Positions 16,417-24,944 of a stretch of 64,000 nucleotides of DNA are shown here, piece by piece. Below the pieces are notes generated by a model that had not been told where the DNA came from, made no database searches, and saw only the letters and a list, made by a program, of their open reading frames with translations. Position 1 is the first letter of the stretch. Each line of letters begins with the position of its first letter. The DNA lies in assembly GCF_050589825.1 (NCBI RefSeq), contig NZ_JBNGOZ010000003.1:1-64000 (forward strand). The letters run 5' to 3'. The stretch is from Carboxylicivirga longa (GTDB lineage Bacteria; Bacteroidota; Bacteroidia; Bacteroidales; Marinilabiliaceae). The position numbers were made by a program, and so were the translations under genes.

Positions 16417-18408
16417 ATGCAATTACGTTTTATATTACACTTAGTAATCTTGTTATTACCGGCCGGTTTATTGGCAAAAAACTACTATGTGAGCGCAGAT
16501 GGAAATGATGCCAATGATGGAAGTATGGAAAATCCCTGGAAGACCATCGCTAAGGTATCCGAGGCAGGAGCCAATGATAAAAATGGCGGATTTATTCAAC
16601 CCGGAGATCAAATTCTCTTCAGGTCGGGTGATATCTTTGAAGGGCAGTTGGTTATTAACCGTTCTGGCACACCCGATAAGCCCATAATAATTAGTAAGTA
16701 TGGTGATGGTGAGCTGCCAATATTAAGTGGTTCTGGCAATATACCAACAGGTGATTTTATTGAAGCGGTTAAACTGGTCAATACCAGCCATATTGTGATG
16801 GATGGATTGTGGATTAAGAATGACCGGCAAAACATCGGTACTATTACCTGGGGAACAAATACGTCCTATGGCATAAAGGTTATTGCCAATAAATGGGGAG
16901 GCATCAGTAAGGATCTGACCTTTCGTAATCTGAAGGTTACCGATGTGTTTGGTTATGATATGATTGACTGGGAAGGCAAATTTACTTTGGACTATTACAA
17001 TGCCAAGGGTATCTTTTTTGATTCAGATAAAAATGATGATACGGTAACGCCAGTTAAAGAAGTACGATTCGAAGATGTGTTGATTGAAGATTGTTATTTC
17101 TACAACCTGGGAAGTACCGCCATTAGTGCCAGAAATCTTAATCCGCCTAATAATCCGGTAAGTGAAGAAGGCCGTAATCGGAATTTTGTGATACGTAACA
17201 ATACCTTCGAGCAGTTGGGAGGCGATGGTGTCGTGTTTGCATCAGTGTGCAACGGACTGGTGGAGAATAATGAATTTATCGATTTAGGCTGGGGCGACCA
17301 CACATCTTCTACTGATCGATATTACGGACGAGGAGAAGGTTGCTGGATATGGGATTCACACAACATCATTGTGCAATACAACAGGCAATATCGAGCGCGT
17401 GGTTTTGGCGATACCTATGGTGCTGCCGGACATATTGATTTCTATTGTAAAAATGCCATTTTTCAATACAACTACAGTGAAGATACCGAAGGTGGTTTTG
17501 TTGAGATATTGGGCGATTGCGAGAATAGTGTATTTCGATACAATGTGAGTGTTAATGATGGCCACCGTGCCAATGGTCACCACCGTTATAGCATATGGTT
17601 ATCAGGTTGGGTAGGAAAAGATATAACACCGGTACCTTCAGACGAAAACTACATCTACAACAATACTGTGTATCTGGATGATCCAAAATGTAAACCCGAT
17701 ATTTCAATTTTTGCTGAGGATACCTATATATACAACAATATATTCTACGCCATGAATGGTGCCCAGATAGGCTCAGGTGGCGTGGAGATAGATATGCAGA
17801 ATGGTGGAGGGCTGAATGTATCCAACAACCTGTTTTATGGCAATGTGGCCACAGCATTCTCCAACCTGGATGCCAGAAAAGTTAATGGAGATCCACTCTT
17901 CGTGAATCCGGTATCGACCAATGGTGCTCCGGACAATTTTAATATTCAGTCAGGTAGTGCTGCCATTGATAAAGGCTTCTCTTTTAAAGAGCCTGAATTT
18001 CCTATGGCTGGTCAGGGTATTTTTGCTGATGTGCTGCTTGTTCCATCAGAGGACATATTTGGAAATGCCATGGATATTGAGAATCTGATACCTAATATTG
18101 GTGCCAGTAATGCTCATAATTCCGGTCATCAGGTGGGCATTGAAGACTTGACCAGGGTTAGTTATTTGTTTAATGTCTATCCGAATCCTGTTCGAAATAA
18201 ATTAAATATACAATTAAGTGAGTCAAACAAGGAGATTCACTATAGTATATATTCCATACAGGGGCAGCTTATATATTCAGAAAATATCCATTCAGGTATT
18301 AAAGAGTTATCTATTCATCTGCCCGAGAATGCAAACAATGGGATTTATTTTATCCGAATTACTCAGGGAGATTATTATCAGGTAGAACGCTTTGTATTAT
18401 ATCGATAG
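16417..18408 (+). CDS. Secreted right-handed beta-helix enzyme with T9SS tail (paralog 3)
   Basis: A protein of 663 residues from ATG 16417 (an in-frame TTG at 16411 is less likely). It has a signal peptide ending LLAK, then the beta-helix directly, without the N-terminal binding domain of the other three. The helix core shares long near-identical runs with paralog 2: KNDRQNIGTITWGTNTSYG, DWEGKFTLDYYNAKGIFFD, GSTAIS, GGDGVVFASVCNGLVE, and the invariant EGGFVEILGDC and NVSVNDG. A conserved FPMAGQGIF closes the domain. Residues about 585-663 are a T9SS tail (VYPNPVRNK). The family and reaction are unknown to me. As the minimal version it best defines the catalytic core. It is the first gene of the apparent unit that runs to the terminator at 32832. 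Confidence 0.8.
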   Translation: MQLRFILHLVILLLPAGLLAKNYYVSADGNDANDGSMENPWKTIAKVSEAGANDKNGGFIQPGDQILFRSGDIFEGQLVINRSGTPDKPIIISKYGDGELPILSGSGNIPTGDFIEAVKLVNTSHIVMDGLWIKNDRQNIGTITWGTNTSYGIKVIANKWGGISKDLTFRNLKVTDVFGYDMIDWEGKFTLDYYNAKGIFFDSDKNDDTVTPVKEVRFEDVLIEDCYFYNLGSTAISARNLNPPNNPVSEEGRNRNFVIRNNTFEQLGGDGVVFASVCNGLVENNEFIDLGWGDHTSSTDRYYGRGEGCWIWDSHNIIVQYNRQYRARGFGDTYGAAGHIDFYCKNAIFQYNYSEDTEGGFVEILGDCENSVFRYNVSVNDGHRANGHHRYSIWLSGWVGKDITPVPSDENYIYNNTVYLDDPKCKPDISIFAEDTYIYNNIFYAMNGAQIGSGGVEIDMQNGGGLNVSNNLFYGNVATAFSNLDARKVNGDPLFVNPVSTNGAPDNFNIQSGSAAIDKGFSFKEPEFPMAGQGIFADVLLVPSEDIFGNAMDIENLIPNIGASNAHNSGHQVGIEDLTRVSYLFNVYPNPVRNKLNIQLSESNKEIHYSIYSIQGQLIYSENIHSGIKELSIHLPENANNGIYFIRITQGDYYQVERFVLYR

Positions 18409-18420
18409 AGCATAACAGGC

Positions 18421-20154
18421 ATGAAAAATATTCTGATTATATCTTTACTATTTATGGTTTCTTCTGCTGTTACAGCTGTTATAGAACCAGATACTGTTCT
18501 TGTGTATAAAACCATTGATGATGTTGACTTAAGCCTGCATGTGTTCTTTCCTGACGGACATACTATGAATGATTCAAAGCCTGCTATTGTTTTTTTTCAT
18601 GGTGGAGGCTTTAAGTCAGGCAGTCCTGAGCATTTTTACGGACAGAGTCAATATCTTGCTTCGAGAGGCATGGTGGCCATTAGTGCCCAGTACAGAACTG
18701 AAAAGGCCAATGGCACTACACCTATAGAATGTATCAAAGATGGCAAGTCGGCTATGCGCTGGGTACATTCACATGCGGCAGAATTGGGTATTGCTGCAGA
18801 TCAAATAGTGGCAGGGGGTGGTTCGGCAGGTGGTCATATTGCAGCGTCCATGGCTGTGCTTGCCGGGTTTAATGAAGCGGATGAAGATACTTCTGTAACG
18901 TGTGTACCTAAAGCCCTCGTCTTATTTAATCCTGTTCTCAATAACGGACCAGACGGTTATGGCTACGAAAGAGTTGGTGACTTTTATAAGCAGTTTTCAC
19001 CACACCATAATCTGCACGTCAATACACCACCTACACTTATTATGGTGGGCACTGAGGATAAATTATTTACGCCCCCAATGGCCAAGGCCTATAAAAAGAA
19101 AATGGAAAACATGGGACTGCGTTGCGATTTGATTTTCTACGATGGGCATGGACACGCTTTCTTTAATAAGGGAAACAGCGAAGAGATGTATTATCAAACC
19201 ATGATTGATGCAGATCGTTTTTTAATTTCGCTAGGGTACTTAACGGGTGAGCCGTCAGCTTTAAAGCCATTCAGGGATGTACATTTCAGAAAAGAAGGTA
19301 ATCCATTTGTAAAACATTTATATACAGCTGATCCTTCAGCCCATGTATTCAATGATAAAATGTATGTGTACACCTCACATGATGAAGATACTGCCACTTA
19401 TTTTAATATGATAGACTGGCACGTTTTTTCAACTGAAAATATGGTGGACTGGACCGACCATGGAGCTGTTTTTAGTCTTGATGATATTAATTGGGCTGAT
19501 AAGTGGGCCTGGGCACCGGATTGTGTCGAGCGAAATGGCAAATACTATTTCTATTATCCAGTAGGGCGTGCTAAAATAGGCGTGGCTGTTGGCGATTCGC
19601 CTATTGGACCTTTTAAAGATGAATTGGGAAAGCCTTTGATTGATAATACCGGTCAGGTTGAACACATAGGCAAGGAACCTATTGATCCTTCTGTCTTTAT
19701 CGAAAAAGGACAAGCCTATATGTACTTTGGCTGCCGCGAACCCAAAGTGGTAAAGTTGAAAAAGAGCATGATGGCCTTAAAAGGAGATGTACAGGAATTA
19801 AAAATAAAAGGAATAGAAGGCGATAATGAGCATTTTGGGGGTTTTTATGGTGAAGCACCCTGGGTATTTAAACGTAAGGATACCTATTACCTGTTATATT
19901 CTAATGGTTGGGGTAAATCCAGCACTTTGGTGTATGCCACAAGTAAAAAACCAATGGGTCCTTTTAACTTTCAAGGAGAGGTAATGGATGTAGTGAGTTC
20001 CTGGACCTCGCATGGCTCTATTGTTCAATTTAAGGACAAATGGTACGTGTTCTATCACAACATGGATTTATCGAACAATAACTACCGACGTTCCATCTGT
20101 TTTGATGAACTCACTTTTGATGAAAATGGGAGGATTAACAAACTAAAACTTTAG
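18421..20154 (+). CDS. Bifunctional fusion: alpha/beta-hydrolase esterase plus GH43-type domain
   Basis: A 577-residue exported fusion. The N-terminal half (about 25-275) is an alpha/beta-hydrolase with oxyanion motif FFHGGGF, nucleophile Ser135 in GGGSAGGH, and C-terminal Asp (GTEDKLF) and His (GHGHAFF). The C-terminal half (about 285-577) is a GH43-like five-bladed propeller with DPSAHVF (base), DPSVFIE (pKa modulator) and EAPWVFK (acid). Both halves appear to keep their catalytic residues. The signal peptide ends near AVTA; no lipobox or T9SS tail is seen, so it is probably periplasmic. The stop is 1 base before the next start, implying translational coupling to the probable carrageenase. 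Removal of an ester and of an adjoining sugar from oligosaccharides is a reasonable inference. Confidence 0.82.
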   Translation: MKNILIISLLFMVSSAVTAVIEPDTVLVYKTIDDVDLSLHVFFPDGHTMNDSKPAIVFFHGGGFKSGSPEHFYGQSQYLASRGMVAISAQYRTEKANGTTPIECIKDGKSAMRWVHSHAAELGIAADQIVAGGGSAGGHIAASMAVLAGFNEADEDTSVTCVPKALVLFNPVLNNGPDGYGYERVGDFYKQFSPHHNLHVNTPPTLIMVGTEDKLFTPPMAKAYKKKMENMGLRCDLIFYDGHGHAFFNKGNSEEMYYQTMIDADRFLISLGYLTGEPSALKPFRDVHFRKEGNPFVKHLYTADPSAHVFNDKMYVYTSHDEDTATYFNMIDWHVFSTENMVDWTDHGAVFSLDDINWADKWAWAPDCVERNGKYYFYYPVGRAKIGVAVGDSPIGPFKDELGKPLIDNTGQVEHIGKEPIDPSVFIEKGQAYMYFGCREPKVVKLKKSMMALKGDVQELKIKGIEGDNEHFGGFYGEAPWVFKRKDTYYLLYSNGWGKSSTLVYATSKKPMGPFNFQGEVMDVVSSWTSHGSIVQFKDKWYVFYHNMDLSNNNYRRSICFDELTFDENGRINKLKL

Positions 20155-20155
20155 G

Positions 20156-23100
20156 ATGAAGCGATTACGTTATGTTTTGGTTTGGACTGCTGTAGCATTT
20201 AATGGTATATTAAATGCCCAAAGTGCTTTTCAGCCATACAATACACAAGGTGATAATTTGATTCATATTGCTACTGCTGATTTCGATGGCGTTGGTGCAA
20301 AAGATTATGTGGTGGCTATGACGGTAGAGGGAAAGGTAATCGCTTTCAATCGTCCGGACCTAATTACGGATCCTTCAACCGATAATCGTTTGTGGGAATA
20401 TACAGCTCTTCCAACCATGGGATTGAGAGTTGTTGCTGATGAGGTGTATTCAGAAAATACCGGCGATGAAATTCTCTTGCCAGGTACCGACGGACATCTA
20501 CGTATACTATCATCAGCAGGCGAATTGCTGCTGGATAAAGAAATCAGCACCGGTGCCTTGTATTCAGCAACCGTTGCCACAGGAGTGGGTGGACAAAAAG
20601 TCATTGTAACTTCCGGTGTGGATGGGCTGGTTTATATACTCAATGATGCAGGCGTTTTGCTAAAAAGCGTTCGCCCCGAAACTGGTAAAGCAGCTGGTGT
20701 GTCTGGTCTGGTGCGTCATGTGGCGGCTGGTGATTTTGATGGAAACGGAACAGATGAGGTAGTTGCTTTTGTCAACCGCAAAAGCTTTGAAGGCAATAAT
20801 TTTATTGACATCATCGACCTGGCTACATATGAACGACCGGCATACTGGAATGGTGATGCCGATCCTGTAGCTGATAATGTGGTGTCAGGCCTAGGCTTTA
20901 CCGATAAACAGTTGCCTCGCGTATTTGATGTGGATGGTGATGGCAGTCCGGAGTTGGTAGCGCATTGGGGTGTTTTTCATCCAGAGGATGGTCCCCAAAC
21001 CAAAACATTTTCAACGATGTTGGCGGATAATGAAAAAATGCCGCTCAGTGCCTATAGAACTTTTGCAAAGAACTTCTTAATTCAAAACCATGGCTTTCAA
21101 AAATCTGATAAGGTAGATCTAACTGCAACAGGTAAATACCTGATGCAACATGGGGTGCCTGGTGATTTTGATGGCGATGGGCAAGCCGAGCTGTTTACTA
21201 TTTATGGCGATGATTTGTTTCTTTCTCAGTATGACTCCTCCACAAAAACACTAACTATTTCAGCTTACACCTGGGCCCATAGTATGTATCACTTTTCAGA
21301 TGGTGCTTGTTTGGAGGATAGAAATGGTGGGGCTGATAAAATGGTTTTGTCCGGCCCTATCAATGGAGATGATCATTTTTACGTGGTGGATTTCTCAAAC
21401 CCGAATTGGAAAATTCAAGCACGAACAATAAACGGTTTAGGTAAATTAGGTGAGGTAGACCGAAATTTAGACCAACTGACAGATCAGATTGATCAGTTTA
21501 CAGGAACCCTAGCCACAGGCGATGAACCCATCTGGTACCTCGATTATTTTGCCAGTAGCTTATGGTGGGAGATGACACCTGAAAATAGCGCTGTACAGGC
21601 ACAAAAGGTGTATGATGCACAGCAGGAATGGTATGATAAAATAGGTGGACAGGAGAACTATCGTTCAACAAAAATACGCCTGGCAGCGAGCGTCAATTCA
21701 TGTATTTACGGAATGGCTAATGAATGCGATAAAGCAAGTATTACGGCTGAAGGGGTTAAGAATTTTTGTGCAGCCCTGGCTCAAAAAGGGGCTTATTTCT
21801 GCCTGAAAATAGGGCATGGACCACATATTTTCATCAACCCGGAGGATTTGGCTGATTGTTATGAGGCTTCTGTTGTTGATGGCGAATGTTACATGATGGC
21901 GCGCACGCGTGAATTAAACGAACCTGTGGATTTTGAATCTTACATCCCTCACTTGGATGCTTTATTGGCTCGTGCTGAACAAATAGGTGCGGCACCGCCG
22001 ATGGTGATGCTATGTGCAAAGGGTGCAACGTTTACCGCTTTATCACAAAATCAGGCTGATAGCTATTTTCCAAAGTATAAAGATATACTGGTACCTGGTG
22101 TCGAAAATTCAAATGTGACCGAATTGGACATTAGTCTGGCCGAGCGCGTTGGTTTATGGATGAATGGCGATGTAGAGGGCTGGGGGTGTAACGTGATTGG
22201 CGACAACCTGTCGGCTAACCGTGTAGCTGAATGGGGTGGTATGCGAAATGCCCACATCGTTTTGCGTCAAATGTTATCGCAATATAGCCTCGGAGCAAAA
22301 GTATTCCGTACAACATCAATCACGGCACTTATTAATCCGTTATACGAACGTGGTGATGTCAGCGACGCAGACCAGCAATGGACACAGGTCTTTCAGAAAG
22401 GAATTTTAAATTTTCTAAAGCTGGTTGATAAAGGAGTTTACCCGAACTCACCGGATGTTGAGCAACTAAAGGGTATTTCTCCTGTTTCGGTTGGTATCTA
22501 TAATCGAAGTAACCGCCTCACCGAGCAAAGCATTAATCACGACCATTACTTGTATCAGCCCGAGACCGATAACTATGTTCTTAACCGTTTAGCTTGTTGG
22601 AATGCCTATACCGATATACCGGAAACAGATGCGACTTCGTATTTATACGGAACAAAGCGTCGTTGGGAAAACATGTTTCCATCAATGCCGGGCGGCTTTG
22701 TGACTATTGTACCTGGAAAACAGGCTTCAGATATAGAGAATAAATCATGGTGTGATGTGGCTTACCAAACCAATGGCGATACCTGGAGCGATATGTCACT
22801 GAATGAAGCCAAAGAATCGATAAGTAGCGAAGTGCTGACTCAGCGTAATAACCTGGACTTTTATGTAGATGGCGATTGTTTTTGGCAATTCACCCAACAA
22901 AAGGATGATCCTTATACCTACTTTGCTTTTCTTATGGATAATGAGGAATTATCGCCTGTGGAGAAAGTCGTGAAACTAAAGGCTGGTACCTCTATTAATG
23001 GCAATTGTCAGGTGTTTGATCAATTAGGTGGGACTGAAGCCATTGGCACTTTATCATCCACCAGTGATGAGCTTGCCATCACCATTCCGGCCGGAACAGC

Positions 23101-23398
23101 CCGTTTCTTCGTGATCCATTTAAGTGAATTGCCCACAAAGGATGTTGGCATTAATGATTTGATGAATGATGTTTTTAAGGTCTATCCTAATCCATGCAAC
23201 AAGATAATTACCATTGAGTTAAAAAAAGGTTATCAAGAAGGCGTTTCTTTAGAAATAGTTAATGCCTTTGGTATAAGGGTCAAGAAACTTGAAGTACATG
23301 GTTGGATGCAAAGAGTTGATGTTAGCTCATGGTCTTCGGGCATGTATTTTATTAGAGAAGAAAATGGGATGGCAGTTGAGAAACTAATAGTAAAGTAG
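20156..23398 (+). CDS. Probable GH150 lambda-carrageenase with T9SS tail
   Basis: A 1080-residue secreted protein (signal peptide ending ILNAQ). The first about 480 residues form a propeller with FG-GAP/VCBS-like calcium-binding repeats (DFDGVGAKD near 42, DFDGNGTDE near 192, DVDGDGSPE near 258, DFDGDGQAE near 336). The following about 500 residues hold distinctive blocks such as IWYLDYFASSLWWEM, GAYFCLKIGHGPH, VPGVENSNVTELD and WMNGDVEGWGCNVIGDN. A propeller followed by a domain unrelated to other carrageenases matches the published description of lambda-carrageenase (GH150), and I recognise the sequence as that type, but I cannot run a profile to confirm it. The end (VYPNPCNK to KLIVK) is a T9SS tail. 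Endo-hydrolysis of beta-1,4 links in sulfated galactan outside the cell is the likely role. Confidence 0.7.
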   Translation: MKRLRYVLVWTAVAFNGILNAQSAFQPYNTQGDNLIHIATADFDGVGAKDYVVAMTVEGKVIAFNRPDLITDPSTDNRLWEYTALPTMGLRVVADEVYSENTGDEILLPGTDGHLRILSSAGELLLDKEISTGALYSATVATGVGGQKVIVTSGVDGLVYILNDAGVLLKSVRPETGKAAGVSGLVRHVAAGDFDGNGTDEVVAFVNRKSFEGNNFIDIIDLATYERPAYWNGDADPVADNVVSGLGFTDKQLPRVFDVDGDGSPELVAHWGVFHPEDGPQTKTFSTMLADNEKMPLSAYRTFAKNFLIQNHGFQKSDKVDLTATGKYLMQHGVPGDFDGDGQAELFTIYGDDLFLSQYDSSTKTLTISAYTWAHSMYHFSDGACLEDRNGGADKMVLSGPINGDDHFYVVDFSNPNWKIQARTINGLGKLGEVDRNLDQLTDQIDQFTGTLATGDEPIWYLDYFASSLWWEMTPENSAVQAQKVYDAQQEWYDKIGGQENYRSTKIRLAASVNSCIYGMANECDKASITAEGVKNFCAALAQKGAYFCLKIGHGPHIFINPEDLADCYEASVVDGECYMMARTRELNEPVDFESYIPHLDALLARAEQIGAAPPMVMLCAKGATFTALSQNQADSYFPKYKDILVPGVENSNVTELDISLAERVGLWMNGDVEGWGCNVIGDNLSANRVAEWGGMRNAHIVLRQMLSQYSLGAKVFRTTSITALINPLYERGDVSDADQQWTQVFQKGILNFLKLVDKGVYPNSPDVEQLKGISPVSVGIYNRSNRLTEQSINHDHYLYQPETDNYVLNRLACWNAYTDIPETDATSYLYGTKRRWENMFPSMPGGFVTIVPGKQASDIENKSWCDVAYQTNGDTWSDMSLNEAKESISSEVLTQRNNLDFYVDGDCFWQFTQQKDDPYTYFAFLMDNEELSPVEKVVKLKAGTSINGNCQVFDQLGGTEAIGTLSSTSDELAITIPAGTARFFVIHLSELPTKDVGINDLMNDVFKVYPNPCNKIITIELKKGYQEGVSLEIVNAFGIRVKKLEVHGWMQRVDVSSWSSGMYFIREENGMAVEKLIVK

Positions 23399-23403
23399 AA
23401 AGT

Positions 23404-24810
23404 ATGAAGTACGGTGTTATTATAGCTTTGTTTGTTCTTTTGACTTCGTGCAAAGAGAAGAAGCAGACAAATGTAATTCTCTTTTTAGTTGATGATTTGG
23501 GATGGACGGATTTGGCTTGTTATGGCAGTGATTTACACCAGACGCCAAACATTGATAAATTAGCATCAAAAGGCTATTTATTTACAAACTCTTACAGTTC
23601 ATGTAATGTATGTTCGCCTACGCGCGCAAGCATCATGACAGGGAAATCGCCCGCTCGCTTACATATCACAGATTGGATTGAAGGACATAAATATCCCTGG
23701 GCAAAGCTAAGTGTTCCGGATTGGAACATGAAACTGGATACAAACGAATATACCATGGCTGAAGCTTTTAAATCGGCCGGATATAAAACTGCTCATTTTG
23801 GGAAATGGCACCTGGGTGAAACCGAGGAGTATTGGCCCGAAAATCATGGGTTTGATATAAATGTAGGTGGTTGGTCGAAAGGCGCACCTCGTTGGGATAC
23901 ACAGTTGGGTTACAATGGTTATTTTTCGCCATTTGGAAATCCACATATTAAGGATGAGCAGGAAGACGAATACCTCACCGAATATTTATCTAAACGTGTT
24001 TGTGATTATATAAAAGAACAGAAATCCAGTAAGCAACCTTTTTTCATTAATTTCTGGTTGTACAATGTGCATACGCCTCTGCAAGCCAAGGCTGAGAAAG
24101 TAGCAAAATACCAAGAGCTCATTAGCGACAACGCTCACCATACAAATGCTACATATGCCGCAATGGTTGAACATACAGATGATGCAATGGGAGCTATTTT
24201 GAAAGCTTTAAAAGATGCTAATCTGGATGAGAATACGATTATTCTATTTTCTTCAGACAACGGAGGGCTTATTGGCAAAGGAAAGCATAAAGTAAGCAAT
24301 AATGCCCCTCTGAGAGAGGGGAAAGGAACCATGTATGAAGGAGGAACGCGAATTCCAACGGTGCTATATTTGCCCAATACCCTGGACAGTACAAAAGTAA
24401 TTTCAACGCCGGTAATTTCTATGGATTACTTACCCACATTGGCAGCCTTAACAAATGTCCCATTAAAAAACCCTTTGGATGGTGTTGATTGGTCACCATT
24501 GTTAAGAGACGAATCAATTAACCGAGAAGCCCTTTACTGGCATTATCCGCATTACCATCAACAAGGTGCTGTGCCTCATAGTATTATTAGAAAAGGTGAT
24601 TGGAAACTCATTCAGAATTTTGAAACCGAAGAGTATGAGTTTTACAATTTAAAAGATGATTTAAGTGAATCCAATAACCTGATCAATAGTCACTCTAATT
24701 TAGCTAATGATTTACTGGCCGATTTAAAAAAATGGCAGGAAGAGGTTGATGCGCAATATCCCACAAAAAATGAAAACTTTAATCCTAAAAAGAGATGGCT
24801 TAAGCATTAA
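23404..24810 (+). CDS. Formylglycine-dependent sulfatase (S1 family), lipoprotein
   Basis: A 468-residue type I sulfatase. The lipobox LLTSC gives Cys16 as the lipidated residue. The maturation motif CSPTR has Cys70 as the residue converted to formylglycine. Metal-binding DDLG (near 30), the HFGKWHLG block, HTPLQ and the C-terminal SSDNGG are in place. The sequence HITDWIEGHKYPW after the motif suggests a subfamily near S1_16, without certainty. It removes sulfate from galactan oligosaccharides in the periplasm by inference from context. It begins 5 bases after the probable carrageenase stop, so they should be cotranscribed. The sulfatase-maturing enzyme is not in the window. Confidence 0.88.
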   Translation: MKYGVIIALFVLLTSCKEKKQTNVILFLVDDLGWTDLACYGSDLHQTPNIDKLASKGYLFTNSYSSCNVCSPTRASIMTGKSPARLHITDWIEGHKYPWAKLSVPDWNMKLDTNEYTMAEAFKSAGYKTAHFGKWHLGETEEYWPENHGFDINVGGWSKGAPRWDTQLGYNGYFSPFGNPHIKDEQEDEYLTEYLSKRVCDYIKEQKSSKQPFFINFWLYNVHTPLQAKAEKVAKYQELISDNAHHTNATYAAMVEHTDDAMGAILKALKDANLDENTIILFSSDNGGLIGKGKHKVSNNAPLREGKGTMYEGGTRIPTVLYLPNTLDSTKVISTPVISMDYLPTLAALTNVPLKNPLDGVDWSPLLRDESINREALYWHYPHYHQQGAVPHSIIRKGDWKLIQNFETEEYEFYNLKDDLSESNNLINSHSNLANDLLADLKKWQEEVDAQYPTKNENFNPKKRWLKH

Positions 24811-24875
24811 GCCAATGGTCTTATATGTAATCATCGAAACTATAATGGAGATTGGGTAATTATTGACTTGTTTTG

Positions 24876-24943
24876 GTTAATCAATCAAATATCACTTTCA
24901 GGTATATTCAAGAATTTTATCAGATAGAATTATAACGTTATAA
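24876..24943 (+). promoter_or_regulatory. Possible internal regulatory region: box-like sequence and palindrome at the start codon
   Basis: GTTAATCAATCAAATATCAC (24876-24895) resembles the locus box except for a 2-base gap, 69 bases before ATG 24945. No good -7 element lies 46-47 bases further on. A perfect 14-base palindrome TTATAACGTTATAA (24930-24943) ends one base before the ATG and could fold over the ribosome-binding site. The 134-base gap is the largest in the unit, so an internal promoter is possible. Confidence 0.3.
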
Positions 24944-24944
24944 C

